Source of the DNA: Streptomyces sp. NBS 14/10
GTDB lineage: Bacteria; Actinomycetota; Actinomycetes; Streptomycetales; Streptomycetaceae
Direction of reading: 5' to 3'
Assembly (NCBI RefSeq): GCF_002224125.1
Contig: NZ_NCSM01000014.1
Coordinates: forward strand, 543,091 to 607,090
Length of the DNA: 64,000 nt
This document shows, one piece after another, positions 8,738 to 17,856 of this stretch. The position numbers were made by a program, and so were the translations under genes. The notes beneath the pieces are model-generated. The model made no database searches, was not told the DNA's origin, and saw only the letters and a list, made by a program, of their open reading frames with translations. Positions within the stretch are counted from its first letter, which is position 1. Every line of letters starts with the position of its first letter.

Positions 8738-8789
8738 CGTCCGAGGGGTTTGACCTCGCGCGGCGTCCGCATATCGTTTCAGGCGGACG
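8738..8789 (+). promoter_or_regulatory. Candidate promoter and autoregulatory operator of the GntR gene
   Basis: TTGACC (8750-8755), a 16-nt spacer and TATCGT (8772-8777) form a sigma-70-like promoter. CGTCCG occurs at 8738-8743 and 8764-8769, and its inverse CGGACG at 8784-8789, so the -10 box lies inside an inverted repeat. An AGGAGG Shine-Dalgarno follows at 8792. Autorepression by the downstream GntR protein is an inference. Confidence 0.5.
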
Positions 8790-8804
8790 TCAGGAGGAGC
8801 CGAG

Positions 8805-9524
8805 GTGGAGCAGGCCAGTGCCGAAACGGCGGCGGAGCCGCACCCGGGTCCCGGCATCCCCGGCCCCGGAAACCCCTGCCCCGGCGGGCCCGCCCCACGG
8901 AAGCCGCCCCAGCGCCACTCGGTGCGCGGGCAGATCCTGGACGCCCTGAGGGACGCGCTGGTCGGTGGCGAGCTCGCCCCCGGCGAGGTCTACTCCGCAC
9001 CGGCCCTCGCCGAGCGCTTCGGCGTGTCGGCCACTCCCGTACGCGAGGCCATGCAGCAGCTCGCCGGCGAAGGCGCCGTCGAGGTGGTGCCGAACCGGGG
9101 ATTCCGGGTGGCCCGGCGCAGCGCGCGCGAGCTGGCCGAGCTGGCCGAGGTCCGGGCCCTGCTGGAGGTCCCCGTGATGCTCAGCCTGGCCGAGGCGATC
9201 ACGCCCGAGCGGTGGGCGGGGCTGCGGCCGTTCGCCGAGGCCACGGCGGTGGCGGCGGCGAAGGGGAACCGCGCGGCGTATCTGGAATCCGACCGCACCT
9301 TCCACCAGGCGGTCCTCAGCCTGGCCGGAAATCAACAGTTGGTCGTCGTGGCCGACGAACTGCACCGGCGGGCGCAGTGGCCGCTTCCCGGCGGTCAGAT
9401 CGTGCGCACCGCCGACCTCGTCGCCGACGCGGCCGAGCATATGGCCCTGCTCGACGCCCTGGCCGCGCGGGATCTCGACACCGTCGAGTCCCTGGTGCGC
9501 GACCACTTCAACGGCGGAGCGTAA
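8805..9524 (+). CDS. GntR-family transcriptional regulator, FadR/FCD subfamily
   Basis: 239 residues. A Pro/Gly-rich leader of ~40 residues is followed by the GntR winged helix (RGQILDALRDALVGGELAPG, then LAERFGVSATPVREAMQQL with the recognition helix and EVVPNRGFRV wing). The C-terminal all-helical FCD-type domain includes the metal/effector residues implied by ALLEVPVMLSLAE, SDRTFHQAVLSLAGN and AAEHMALLDALAARD. FCD regulators sense small organic acids. No target operon is adjacent, so the ligand is unknown. The GTG start sits 7 nt after AGGAGG, and the upstream region carries repeats suggesting autoregulation. Confidence 0.85.
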   Translation: MEQASAETAAEPHPGPGIPGPGNPCPGGPAPRKPPQRHSVRGQILDALRDALVGGELAPGEVYSAPALAERFGVSATPVREAMQQLAGEGAVEVVPNRGFRVARRSARELAELAEVRALLEVPVMLSLAEAITPERWAGLRPFAEATAVAAAKGNRAAYLESDRTFHQAVLSLAGNQQLVVVADELHRRAQWPLPGGQIVRTADLVADAAEHMALLDALAARDLDTVESLVRDHFNGGA

Positions 9525-9665
9525 TTCAACGGCGGAGCGTAAGCGGCCGTCTGCGGTCCCCGCCTCCGATCCCGCCCCGGAGCGCCCTGAGCCTAAGCGC
9601 CCGAAGCGCCCGAGAGCCCGCCCGGCGTCGTACACCGGACGGGCCAACGGGGATCCTGCCGCGCG

Positions 9666-10478
9666 CTACGCCGTCGCGGAGGGCGCCCGCTCTAACTGCT
9701 CCGCGAGCCACACCGGCACCCCGCCCAGCAGCCGCACCAGGCGGATCGCCTCCGTGCGCAGCCGGGCCGCCTCCGGCTCCTCCTCCACCTCGGCCAGCGC
9801 CGCGAGGGCCGGGGCGATGCCGATCAGATAGCCCAGCTCCTCCCGGATGCGCAGCGACTCGGTGAAGCCGCGCCGCGCCTCGGCCAGATCGCCCTCCTGC
9901 TCCGCCATCGCGGCCAGATGGCGCCAGGTGAACGAGCGCAGCAGCTCGTCGCCGTGGTTCGCGGCCCCGGCGTGTGCGCGCTGGAAGGCGGCCTGGGCGC
10001 CGGTCGGGTTCTGCGCCAGATGCTGGGCGATCAGACCGCGGCGGAAGTCCAGCAGCGGGCGGGTCCGCGAGCCGGGGCCGAGCAGCGCGGCGGCGCGCCC
10101 GAGCGCGGTCCGCGCCTCGTCGGCCCGGTCGCGCACCCCGAGCAGCGTGGCCGCGTACGCGAGATAGCCGCGTTCGCACGCCGTGGCGCCCCGCTCGTCA
10201 TCGGTGAGCGCCAGCGCCTCGGCCGCCCTCAGGGAGTCCTCGGCCGCGTCCCACCCTTCGGAGGTGTACATGCAGCGCTCGGTGAGTACGGCGGTGCGCT
10301 TGAGCGCGGCCGAGGCGTCACCCGCCGCGCGTGGCTGGAGCAGGGCGGCGGCGTCGTGCCAACAGCCGCGCGAGCGTAGCCGCCACACCGCCGTGTCCAG
10401 GGGGTCGTCCACAAGACCCGGGCTGAGATCAGAATCGGAATCCGATGATCCAGGTGGTGACATGGCGGTGTCCGCCAC
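9666..10478 (-). CDS. TPR-like helical repeat protein of unknown function
   Basis: 270 residues made almost entirely of alpha-helical hairpins with TPR-like spacing, for example ALLQPRAAGDASAALKRTAV, AERGYLAY-type helices, TGAQAAFQRAHAGAANHGDE and GDLAEARRGFTESLRIREELG. It probably acts as a protein-interaction scaffold. There is no signal peptide or membrane segment and no catalytic motif. The GTG start at 10478 was selected for the GGGAGG about 6 nt upstream. A longer frame begins at 10532 but lacks a ribosome-binding site. The flanking genes are regulators of unrelated type, so context does not help. Confidence 0.6.
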   Translation of the reverse strand: MADTAMSPPGSSDSDSDLSPGLVDDPLDTAVWRLRSRGCWHDAAALLQPRAAGDASAALKRTAVLTERCMYTSEGWDAAEDSLRAAEALALTDDERGATACERGYLAYAATLLGVRDRADEARTALGRAAALLGPGSRTRPLLDFRRGLIAQHLAQNPTGAQAAFQRAHAGAANHGDELLRSFTWRHLAAMAEQEGDLAEARRGFTESLRIREELGYLIGIAPALAALAEVEEEPEAARLRTEAIRLVRLLGGVPVWLAEQLERAPSATA

Positions 10479-10696
10479 ATTGCCCTCCCAAGCGCGCCAT
10501 CGAGCAGGAAGCTGTGATCCGAATCTCAGCATGAATGCGTGGGCGCGGCCAAGAGGTCGGTGTGAATGAATTCACAAACACCCCAGGGAAACAGGAGGGA
10601 TGCAGGAGAAACTGAACATCCCTTGACCAACAGGCGGACAGCCGAACGGGCGAACGACAGGCACAGAGGGACACAGACGGACCGGCGCCCGGCCGG

Positions 10697-12514
10697 TCAG
10701 CTCATCCGCAGCGCAAGGAAGAAGTCCAACTTGTCCTCGAGACGCGCCAGATCGCGCCCCGTCAGCTGCTCGATCCGCCCCACCCGGTACCGCAGCGTGT
10801 TGACGTGCAGATGCAGCCGGGTCGCACAGCGCGTCCAGGAGCCGTCGCAGTCCAAGAACGCCCCCAGCGTGGGGATCAGCTCGGCGCGGTGGCGGCGGTC
10901 GTAGTCGTACAGCGGGTCCAGCAGCCGGGCGGTGAAGGCGCGGCGGACGTCGTCGGGCACGAAGGGGAGCAGCAGGACATGCGAGGCGAGCTCCTGGTGG
11001 CCCGCCGCACACACCCGGCCGGGCCGGGCGGCGGCGACCCGCCGGGCGTGCCGCGCCTCCTCCAGGGCGCCGCGCAGCCCGTCCGCGGAGTGGACGACGG
11101 CGCTGACACCGAGCGTCAGCCGCCCGTCGCCGTCGAGCCCGCGGGAGAGCGGTTCACGGACGGCGGCCAGCAGCGCGTCGGCCTGCAGCCCCGCCTCGAA
11201 GTCGTACGCCCCGCCGCCCTCGCCCTCGGCCCCCGGGGCCTCGGGCAGCGCGGGCAGCGGGATCAGCGCGACCGCCTCGTCGCCGGTGTACGCCACCGCG
11301 ATCCGGTCCGAGGGCTCGGGCCCGGTGGCCTCCGGGTCGACCAGCACCTCTTCCAGCAGCGACTGGGCCACCGGACCGCCCGGCGCCCCGTCGCCCTCCC
11401 ACTCCACCCGGGCCACCACCACCTGCCAGTGCGGCGCCGTGCCCAGCCCAGGCAGCAGTACGGGGGCGGCGACCCGCAGCCGCGCGGCGACCTCGGCGGG
11501 CGGCGCGCCCGACTGGACCAGCTCCAGCACCTCCTGGGCCAGCCGGCGCCGTACGGTGCGGTCGGCGTCCCTGCGGTCCCGCTCCACCGCGATCAGCTGG
11601 GTGACGCCGTGCAGCAGATCCAGCCGCTCCTCCGGCCAGTCGCCCGCGTCCGCCCCGACCACCAGCAGCCAGTCGAAGAGCACGGTCTCGCGTACGTCCC
11701 CGGCGTCCGACGGCGTACGGCCGCCGCCGCGGATGGGGAACAGGGAGTACGTGGCGCCGTCGGCGGCGGTCACCCGGTGCGGGCCGCGGCGGCCGGAGCG
11801 CTGGGCGGCCAGATGCTCCCCGGCGAGCCGCGCCCGCACCGCGGCCGGCAACTCGGGCGCGCCCCCGGAACCGGCGCCCGCGGAACCGGCGCCCGTCGAG
11901 GCCGCGCCCGCGGCGACGCTCGGCACCGCGATCCGGCGGCCGGTGGGGGAGAGCACCCAGGCGGGCAGGTCGAGGTCGGAGCCGAGCAGATCCAGCACGA
12001 CCTCCGGGCCGCCGCCCGCGGGCCCCGAGCTCATCAGCCGCCGGTGCCGGTCGACGACGGCCGCCAGATCCCCGGCCCGCTCGCCGGAGACCCGGCGCAC
12101 CACATACTCGGTGATCGACGCGAACGACACGTCCTCCACCACCGAGAACAGCGGCAGCCGATGCCGCGCGCAGGCCAGCACCAGATCCTCGGGCACGGAG
12201 CCGAGCTCCGCCTCGCCCGCCGCGAGCCCCGCGACCTGGGCCGCCACCAGGATCCGTACGAACCGCTCGGAGTCCTCCGGCTCCCGCCGCCACGCCAGAC
12301 CGGTCAGCACCAGCTCGCCGCCGGAGAGATAGCGGCTCGGATCGCGCAGATCGGTGGTCATCACGCCGCGCACGGTGCGGTCCAGCTCGTCCTCGCCACC
12401 GAGCAGCCGCAGGCCCAGGGCGTCGGTCTCCAGCAGTGCGCGCAGCCGCATGTCGTCGCCAGCCGATCCTCGTGTGGTGCCGGTGGAAGCCTCGCCGTGT
12501 CCGGTGCTCGCCAT
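10697..12514 (-). CDS. pucR: PucR-family transcriptional regulator of purine catabolism
   Basis: 605 residues. The N-terminal PucR sensory domain (from MRLRALLETDALGLRLLGG, including TTDLRDPSRYLSGGELVLTG) is followed by a GGDEF-like/CdaR middle region. The C-terminal HTH_30 domain is LGAFLDCDGSWTRCATRLHLHVNTLRYRVGRIEQLTG. PucR proteins activate purine-degradation genes. Here the gene is divergent from the xanthine dehydrogenase genes, 197 bp away, so regulation of that operon is the obvious inference. Starts are possible at 12514 and at 12451 (the ATG that begins the PucR domain and has GAGGA upstream). The second fits other family members better. Confidence 0.85.
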   Translation of the reverse strand: MASTGHGEASTGTTRGSAGDDMRLRALLETDALGLRLLGGEDELDRTVRGVMTTDLRDPSRYLSGGELVLTGLAWRREPEDSERFVRILVAAQVAGLAAGEAELGSVPEDLVLACARHRLPLFSVVEDVSFASITEYVVRRVSGERAGDLAAVVDRHRRLMSSGPAGGGPEVVLDLLGSDLDLPAWVLSPTGRRIAVPSVAAGAASTGAGSAGAGSGGAPELPAAVRARLAGEHLAAQRSGRRGPHRVTAADGATYSLFPIRGGGRTPSDAGDVRETVLFDWLLVVGADAGDWPEERLDLLHGVTQLIAVERDRRDADRTVRRRLAQEVLELVQSGAPPAEVAARLRVAAPVLLPGLGTAPHWQVVVARVEWEGDGAPGGPVAQSLLEEVLVDPEATGPEPSDRIAVAYTGDEAVALIPLPALPEAPGAEGEGGGAYDFEAGLQADALLAAVREPLSRGLDGDGRLTLGVSAVVHSADGLRGALEEARHARRVAAARPGRVCAAGHQELASHVLLLPFVPDDVRRAFTARLLDPLYDYDRRHRAELIPTLGAFLDCDGSWTRCATRLHLHVNTLRYRVGRIEQLTGRDLARLEDKLDFFLALRMS

Positions 12515-12663
12515 TTCCGGTGAAGACTGCTGAGGTTTCCACTCCCCGTCTTTCGTTCGAATCTACAAGACCACGCCGCTGGCCAGCCAACTGCTTCATG
12601 GCTTTGGTGACTGCACCAGGTGGCCCACATCTCGGTCTACTGGCGGTAAGCCATGTGCAGAGT

Positions 12664-12683
12664 TCCGGGGGATGCCTCCCGGA
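12664..12683. promoter_or_regulatory. Imperfect dyad upstream of the xdh operon
   Basis: TCCGGG (12664-12669) and CCCGGA (12678-12683) flank a G-rich core, 29 nt before the first xdh start and just ahead of its purine-rich Shine-Dalgarno. It may be a 5'-UTR hairpin or an operator. No TTCC-N7-GGAA element like those near allB was found in this interval. Confidence 0.35.
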
Positions 12684-12711
12684 GGGACCGGAGGAGAGGG
12701 AAGGGACACCC

Positions 12712-13593
12712 ATGGAATTTCTGCGCCCTGCCAGTTGGGAGGAAGCGCTCGCCGCGAAGGCGGAGCATCCCGCGGCCGTGCCCATCGCGGGCGGGACCGA
12801 CGTCATGGTCGAGATCAACTTCGACCGCCGCCGCCCCGACCAGCTGCTCGACCTCACCCGGATCGCCGAGCTGTACGAGTGGGAGACCGGCGCGGAGACC
12901 GTACGGCTGGGCGCCTCCGTGCCGTACACGCGGATCATCGAGCGGCTGGCGGCCGAGCTGCCGGGTCTTGCGATCGCCGCGCACACCGTCGGCTCGCCGC
13001 AGATCCGCAACCGCGGCAGCGTCGGCGGCAACCTCGGCGCGGCCTCGCCCGCCGGTGACGCACACCCCGCGCTGCTCGCCGCCGGGGCCGAGGTGGAGGC
13101 CGCCTCGGTACGCGGCAGCCGCCGCATCCCGGTCGAGGAGTTCTACACCGGGGTGAAGCACAACGCGCTGGCGGACGACGAGCTGATCAGGGCCGTCCAC
13201 ATCCGCAAGGCCGCCGGGCCGCAGCAGTTCTCCAAGGTCGGCACCCGCAACGCCATGGTCATCGCCGTCTGCGCCTTCGCGATCGCGCTCCATCCGGACA
13301 CCCGCACGGTGCGGACCGGCATCGGATCGGCCGCGCCCACCCCGGTACGGGCGCGGGCGGCCGAGGACTTTCTGAACGCGGCGCTCGCCGAGGGCGGCTT
13401 CTGGGACGGCGGCCGGACCATCACTCCGTCGATCGCCCGCCGCTTCGCCGAACTGTGCGCCGCCGCCTGCGATCCGATCGACGATGTGCGCGGCAGCGCG
13501 GCGTACCGCCGCCACGCGGTGTCCGTCATGGCCCGCCGCACGCTCGGCTGGACCTGGGAGGCATTGACTGAGGGAGGCGCACGGTGCGCGTGA
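12712..13593 (+). CDS. Xanthine dehydrogenase, FAD-binding subunit
   Basis: 293 residues. An N-terminal FAD_binding_5 domain with the AGGTDVMVE pyrophosphate loop and a second FAD motif (TVGSPQIRNRGSVGGNLGAASPAGD) is followed by a CO-dehydrogenase flavoprotein C-terminal domain. In the heterotrimeric dehydrogenase this subunit receives electrons from the Fe-S subunit and reduces NAD+. ATG 12712 lies after GAGGAGAGGGAAGGG. The stop overlaps the next gene's GTG by 10 nt, so translation is probably coupled. The operon order is FAD, 2Fe-2S, Mo subunit, then maturation factor. Confidence 0.92.
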   Translation: MEFLRPASWEEALAAKAEHPAAVPIAGGTDVMVEINFDRRRPDQLLDLTRIAELYEWETGAETVRLGASVPYTRIIERLAAELPGLAIAAHTVGSPQIRNRGSVGGNLGAASPAGDAHPALLAAGAEVEAASVRGSRRIPVEEFYTGVKHNALADDELIRAVHIRKAAGPQQFSKVGTRNAMVIAVCAFAIALHPDTRTVRTGIGSAAPTPVRARAAEDFLNAALAEGGFWDGGRTITPSIARRFAELCAAACDPIDDVRGSAAYRRHAVSVMARRTLGWTWEALTEGGARCA

Positions 13594-14117
13594 CATTCAC
13601 GGTCAACGGGCGGCCACAGCAGGCCGACGATGTGTGGGAGGGCGAGTCGCTGCTGTACGTACTGCGTGAGCGGCTGGGCCTCCCCGGCTCCAAGAACGCC
13701 TGTGAGCAGGGCGAATGCGGATCCTGTACGGTCCGGCTCGACGGTGTGCCGGTGTGCGCCTGTCTGGTGGCGGCCGGTCAGGCCGAAGGCCGCGAGGTCG
13801 TCACGGTCGAGGGCCTTGCGCGGTACGCCGACGCCAGGAGCCGGCGGGCCACGGCCGAGGAGGCGACAGCGTCCACCCCGCAGCCGCCCCCGCTCGCCCC
13901 CGTCCAGCAGGCGTTCATCGACGCAGGCGCCATCCAGTGCGGCTTCTGCACCCCCGGTCTGCTGATCGCCGCCGATGAACTGCTGGAGCGCACCCCCGAC
14001 CCCTCCGACGCCGACATCCGCGAGGCGCTGTCCGGCAATCTGTGCCGCTGCACCGGCTACGAGAAGATCCTCGACGCGGTCCGCCTGGCGGCCGCGCGCA
14101 CCACGGAGGCGAGGTAG
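13584..14117 (+). CDS. Xanthine dehydrogenase, 2x[2Fe-2S] iron-sulfur subunit
   Basis: 177 residues. The plant-ferredoxin-like domain carries [21 protein letters not shown] (first cluster). The helical second domain carries CGFCTPG and LCRCTGY (second cluster). It passes electrons from the molybdenum site to FAD. A Pro/Ala insertion ([13 protein letters not shown]) lies between the two domains. The GTG start overlaps the FAD-subunit stop, and the Mo subunit starts 3 nt after its stop. Confidence 0.94.
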   Translation: MRVTFTVNGRPQQADDVWEGESLLYVLRERLGLPGSKNACEQGECGSCTVRLDGVPVCACLVAAGQAEGREVVTVEGLARYADARSRRATAEEATASTPQPPPLAPVQQAFIDAGAIQCGFCTPGLLIAADELLERTPDPSDADIREALSGNLCRCTGYEKILDAVRLAAARTTEAR

Positions 14118-14120
14118 CCC

Positions 14121-16505
14121 ATGGGCCCCGGCCGCACTCCCACCCCCACCCCCACTCTCACCCCCGCCGAGCCGCCCCAGGCTGCCGCCACCCCGGGCAC
14201 CATCGGCGAGTCCACACCGCGCCCCGACGGCACGCTCAAGGCGACCGGCGAGTTCGCGTACTCCTCCGATCTGTGGCACGAGGACATGCTGTGGGGCTTC
14301 ACCCTGCGCAGCCCGTACGCCCACGCCGAGATCCGCTCCATCGACGTCGGCGAGGCGCTGGCCATGCCCGGCGTGCACACCGTCATGACGTACGCCGACC
14401 TCCCCGCCGAGACCCACTACGGCCTGGAGGTCCGCGATCAGCCCGTGCTCGCCGCCGACCGGGTCCGCTACCACGGCGAGGCCGTCGCGATCGTCGCCGC
14501 CGACCACCCCGAGACCGCGCGCCGCGCCGCCGCCCGGATCAAGGTCGAGTACGCCGAGCTGCCGCTGGTCACCGACGAGGCCACCGCCACCGCGCCCGGC
14601 GCGCCCGTGCTCCACCCGGGCCGTACGGACCGCCACGCCGCACACGCCCCGCACCCCAACATCGTCCACCGCCAGCCCATCAGGCGCGGCGACGTCGCCG
14701 CCGCCCGGGCCCGCGCCGATGTGGTGGTGCGCCGGGACTACGAGGTCGGCATGCAGGACCAGGCGTTCCTCGGCCCGGAGTCCGGTCTGGCCGTGCCCGC
14801 CGAGGACGGTGGCGTCGACCTGTACATCGCCACCCAGTGGCTGCACGTCGACCGCGATCAGCTCGCCCCGGTCCTGGGGCTGCCCGCCGACAAGGTACGG
14901 CTGACCCTGTCCGGCGTCGGCGGGGCCTTCGGCGCCCGCGAGGACCTGTCCATGCAGGCGCACGCATGCCTGCTGGCGCTGCGCACCGGCCGGCCCGTCA
15001 AGATCGTCTACAACCGGTACGAGTCGTTCTTCGGCCATGTCCACCGCCACCCCGCCAAGCTCACCTACGAGCACGGCGCGACCCGCGACGGCAGGCTGCT
15101 CTACGTCCAGTGCCGCATCGTCCTCGACGGCGGCGCGTACGCCTCCTCCTCCCCGGCCGTCGTCGGCAACGCCGCCTCTCTGTCCATCGGCCCGTACGCC
15201 GTCGACAACGTCGACATCGAGGCGCTGGCGCTGTACTCCAACAACCCGCCCTGCGGCGCGATGCGCGGCTTCGGCGCGGTGCAGGCATGCTTCGCGTACG
15301 AGGCGCAGATGGACGTGGTGGCGGCGGAGCTGGGCCTGGACCCGGTGGAGTTCCGGCAGCGCAACGCCATGGAGCAGGGCGCGGTCATGCCCACCGGCCA
15401 GCGCGTCGACTCCCCGGCCCCGGTCGCCGAGCTGCTGCGCCGGGTCAAGGCCCGCCCGATGCCGCGCGCCGGCGGCTTCTCCGACGTACGGGAGCTGCCG
15501 GGCGGGCTGTCCAACACCAGCCACGGCGAGGGGGTGGTGCGCGGCGTCGGCTACGCGGTCGGCATCAAGAACGTCGGCTTCTCCGAGGGCTTCGACGACT
15601 ACTCCACCGCCCGGGTACGGCTCGAAGTGCTGGGCGGGGAGCCGGTCGCCCTGGTGCACACGGCCATGGCCGAGGTCGGCCAGGGCGGGGTGACCGTACA
15701 CACCCAGATCGCCCGCACCGAGCTCGGCGTGGCGCAGGTCGTGCTGCACCCCGCCGACACCCAGGTCGGCTCGGCGGGCTCCACCTCCGCCTCCCGCCAG
15801 ACGTATATGACCGGCGGCGCGATCAAGCACACCTGCGAGGCGGTGCGCGAGGAGGTGTTCCGGCGTGGCCGCGAGCGGTTCGGCGCCGACCACCCCGGCT
15901 GGGCGGGCGCGGGGCTGCTGCTGGCGGGCGGCAAGGTGGTCACCGGGGCGGGCGAGGTCATCGGCGATCTCGCCGAGATCCTGGGCGGGGACGCGATCGA
16001 CATCGAGGAGGAGTTCCGGCACCGCCCGACCCAGCCCTTCCACCCGGAGACCGGGCAGGGCTTCGGCCACGTCCAGTACTCCTTCTGCGCCCACCGGGCC
16101 GTCGTCGACGTCGACACCGAACTCGGCCTGGTCAAGGTCGTCGAACTCGCCGCCGCCCAGGACGTCGGCAAGGCGCTCAACCCGCTGTCCGTGGTCGGCC
16201 AGATCCAGGGAGGTACGACGCAGGGGCTCGGGCTCGCGGTCATGGAGGAGATCGTGGTCTCGGACGGCGCGCGGGTCCGCAATCCGTCCTTCACCGACTA
16301 TCTGATCCCCACCATCCTCGACACGCCGAGCATCCCGGTGGAGGTGCTGGAACTGGCCGACGACCATGCCCCGTACGGGCTGCGCGGGGTCGGCGAGGCG
16401 CCCACCCTGTCGTCCACCCCGGCCGTCGTCGCCGCCATCCGGGCGGCGACCGGGCTGCGGCTGGGCCGCGTCCCCGTCCGCCCGGAACATCTGACGGATA
16501 TGTGA
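14121..16505 (+). CDS. Xanthine dehydrogenase, molybdopterin-binding catalytic subunit
   Basis: 794 residues. Oxidises hypoxanthine and xanthine to urate at a Mo-pterin centre. After a Thr/Pro-rich leader of ~25 residues the aldehyde-oxidase/xanthine-dehydrogenase a/b hammerhead domain begins (GESTPRPDGTLKATGEFAYS). Moco-binding loops follow, including GVGGAFGARED, then NNPPCGAMRGFGAVQ and QGGVTVHTQIA. The C-terminal GVGEAPTLSSTPAVVAAI contains the catalytic Glu of the family. It is the third gene of the operon, and 80 bp separate it from the XdhC-type maturation gene. Substrate assignment to xanthine rests on the PucR neighbour and the complete urate pathway elsewhere in the window. Confidence 0.9.
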   Translation: MGPGRTPTPTPTLTPAEPPQAAATPGTIGESTPRPDGTLKATGEFAYSSDLWHEDMLWGFTLRSPYAHAEIRSIDVGEALAMPGVHTVMTYADLPAETHYGLEVRDQPVLAADRVRYHGEAVAIVAADHPETARRAAARIKVEYAELPLVTDEATATAPGAPVLHPGRTDRHAAHAPHPNIVHRQPIRRGDVAAARARADVVVRRDYEVGMQDQAFLGPESGLAVPAEDGGVDLYIATQWLHVDRDQLAPVLGLPADKVRLTLSGVGGAFGAREDLSMQAHACLLALRTGRPVKIVYNRYESFFGHVHRHPAKLTYEHGATRDGRLLYVQCRIVLDGGAYASSSPAVVGNAASLSIGPYAVDNVDIEALALYSNNPPCGAMRGFGAVQACFAYEAQMDVVAAELGLDPVEFRQRNAMEQGAVMPTGQRVDSPAPVAELLRRVKARPMPRAGGFSDVRELPGGLSNTSHGEGVVRGVGYAVGIKNVGFSEGFDDYSTARVRLEVLGGEPVALVHTAMAEVGQGGVTVHTQIARTELGVAQVVLHPADTQVGSAGSTSASRQTYMTGGAIKHTCEAVREEVFRRGRERFGADHPGWAGAGLLLAGGKVVTGAGEVIGDLAEILGGDAIDIEEEFRHRPTQPFHPETGQGFGHVQYSFCAHRAVVDVDTELGLVKVVELAAAQDVGKALNPLSVVGQIQGGTTQGLGLAVMEEIVVSDGARVRNPSFTDYLIPTILDTPSIPVEVLELADDHAPYGLRGVGEAPTLSSTPAVVAAIRAATGLRLGRVPVRPEHLTDM

Positions 16506-16585
16506 CGGTTATGGGTAAATGTGGCGTGGTCGCGGCACGCCGCCGGACGTCACCCTTCGACGACGGACCCAGGAGCTGAGCTGCC

Positions 16586-17788
16586 ATGCTGGACATCGCC
16601 GCCGAGCTGCACCGCTGGTGCGAGGAGGGACGGGACTTCGCCGTCGCCACCGTCGTGACCGCCGTCGGCAGCGCGCCGCGGCAGCCGGGCGCGGCGCTGG
16701 CCGTGGACGCCGCGGGGACGGCGATCGGCAGCGTGTCCGGCGGATGTGTGGAGGGCGCGGTCTACGACCTGTGCCAGGACGCGCTGCGCACCGGCCAGAC
16801 CGTACGGGAGAGCTTCGGCTACTCCGACGAGGACGCCTTCGCCGTGGGCCTGACCTGCGGCGGGACCATCGACATCCTGGTCACCCCGGTGCCCGCCGAC
16901 GACACCCGGCTGCGCCCGGTCCTCGCCGCCGCGCTGTCGGCCGCCGCGCTGTCCGGCGATGTCGACGGCCGCCCGGCGGCGCTCGTACGGATCGCCGGCG
17001 GGCCGCCGGAGCTGCTGGGCCGCGCGCTGCTGGTGCGCCCCGACGGCTCGTACGAGGGCAGCCTCGGCCCGGCCCTGGACGGTACGGCGGCTCTGGACCG
17101 TACGGCGGCCCTGGACCGTACGGCGGTGGACGAGGCCCGCGCGCTGCTGGAGGCCGGGCGCACCGCCACCGTGGAGGTCGGCGCGGACGGCGGCCGCTGC
17201 GGCGAGCCGGTCACCCTCCTCGTCGAATCCGCCGTGCCCCCGCCCCGCATGATCGTCTTCGGCGCGATCGACTTCGCGGGCGCGCTGGCGCGGATCGGGA
17301 AGTTCCTCGGCTACCACGTGACGGTGTGCGACGCCCGGCCCGTCTTCGCGACCGCCCGCCGCTTCCCGGACGCGGACGAGGTGGTCGTCGAGTGGCCGCA
17401 CCGCTATCTGGACGCCACCGAGGTCGACGCCCGTACGGTGCTGTGCGTGCTCACCCACGACGCCAAGTTCGACATTCCGCTGCTGGAGCGGGCGCTGCGG
17501 CTGCCCGTCGGGTACGTCGGCGCGATGGGTTCGCGCCGCACCCACGAGGACCGGCTGCGGCGGCTGCGCGAGGCCGGGCTCGGCGAGTCGGCGCTGGCGC
17601 GGCTGCGCTCCCCGATCGGCCTCGACCTCGGCGCCCGCACGCCCGAGGAGACCGCCTTGTCCATCGCGAGCGAAATCGTCGCGGCCCGACGGGGCGGCAG
17701 CGGCGTGCCCCTGACGGGTGCCCATATCCCCATCCATCACGACCTTTCGGCGTCGGTGGGCATGGGGTGGATCGGCTCGGTCGTCTGA
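16586..17788 (+). CDS. XdhC/CoxI-family molybdenum cofactor maturation protein
   Basis: 400 residues. The N-terminal XdhC_CoxI domain has the SGGCVEGAVYD and CGGTIDILVTP motifs. A C-terminal Rossmann-fold XdhC_C domain (PPRMIVFGAIDFAGALARIG, TVCDARPVFAT, VGYVGAMGSRRTHEDR) follows. XdhC proteins bind and sulfurate the molybdenum cofactor and insert it into xanthine dehydrogenase, consistent with its place at the end of the xdh operon. Three tandem 18-bp units at 17072-17125 encode ALDGTA-ALDRTA-ALDRTA between the domains. The MocA-type cytidylyltransferase at 55.3-55.9 kb could make the cytidylated cofactor form. Confidence 0.88.
   Translation: MLDIAAELHRWCEEGRDFAVATVVTAVGSAPRQPGAALAVDAAGTAIGSVSGGCVEGAVYDLCQDALRTGQTVRESFGYSDEDAFAVGLTCGGTIDILVTPVPADDTRLRPVLAAALSAAALSGDVDGRPAALVRIAGGPPELLGRALLVRPDGSYEGSLGPALDGTAALDRTAALDRTAVDEARALLEAGRTATVEVGADGGRCGEPVTLLVESAVPPPRMIVFGAIDFAGALARIGKFLGYHVTVCDARPVFATARRFPDADEVVVEWPHRYLDATEVDARTVLCVLTHDAKFDIPLLERALRLPVGYVGAMGSRRTHEDRLRRLREAGLGESALARLRSPIGLDLGARTPEETALSIASEIVAARRGGSGVPLTGAHIPIHHDLSASVGMGWIGSVV
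17072..17125 (+). repeat. Three tandem 18-bp units within the XdhC gene
   Basis: Units 17072-17089, 17090-17107 and 17108-17125 encode ALDGTA, ALDRTA and ALDRTA. The array lies in the interdomain linker, where copy-number change would probably be tolerated. Confidence 0.85.
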
Positions 17789-17856
17789 CGGAGCGCCACC
17801 CGTGGGTGGGGGAGCGGTTCGGCCACCCGGCGGACGTACGCGTTGCGAGGTCCCGG

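Larger units (their letters stand above)
8449..8804. other. 356-bp divergent intergenic region
   Basis: Separates the DUF2637 gene (leftward) from the GntR-type gene (rightward). It holds the perfect palindrome TGCAAGC-G-GCTTGCA at 8617-8631 and a promoter-like pair with CGTCCG repeats at 8738-8789. Otherwise I see no credible gene. Its AT content is higher than its surroundings around 8625-8670 (GCATTCTATTCATGG). Confidence 0.6.

Noticed and set aside
12515..12711. AllR-type TTCC-N7-GGAA element upstream of xdh
   Set aside because: TTCC occurs several times but never with GGAA 7 nt downstream.
13143..16490. A 1115-codon leftward open frame across the xdh genes
   Set aside because: Antisense shadow of the xanthine dehydrogenase subunits, with a composition rich in Arg, Gly, Ala and His and no recognisable motif.
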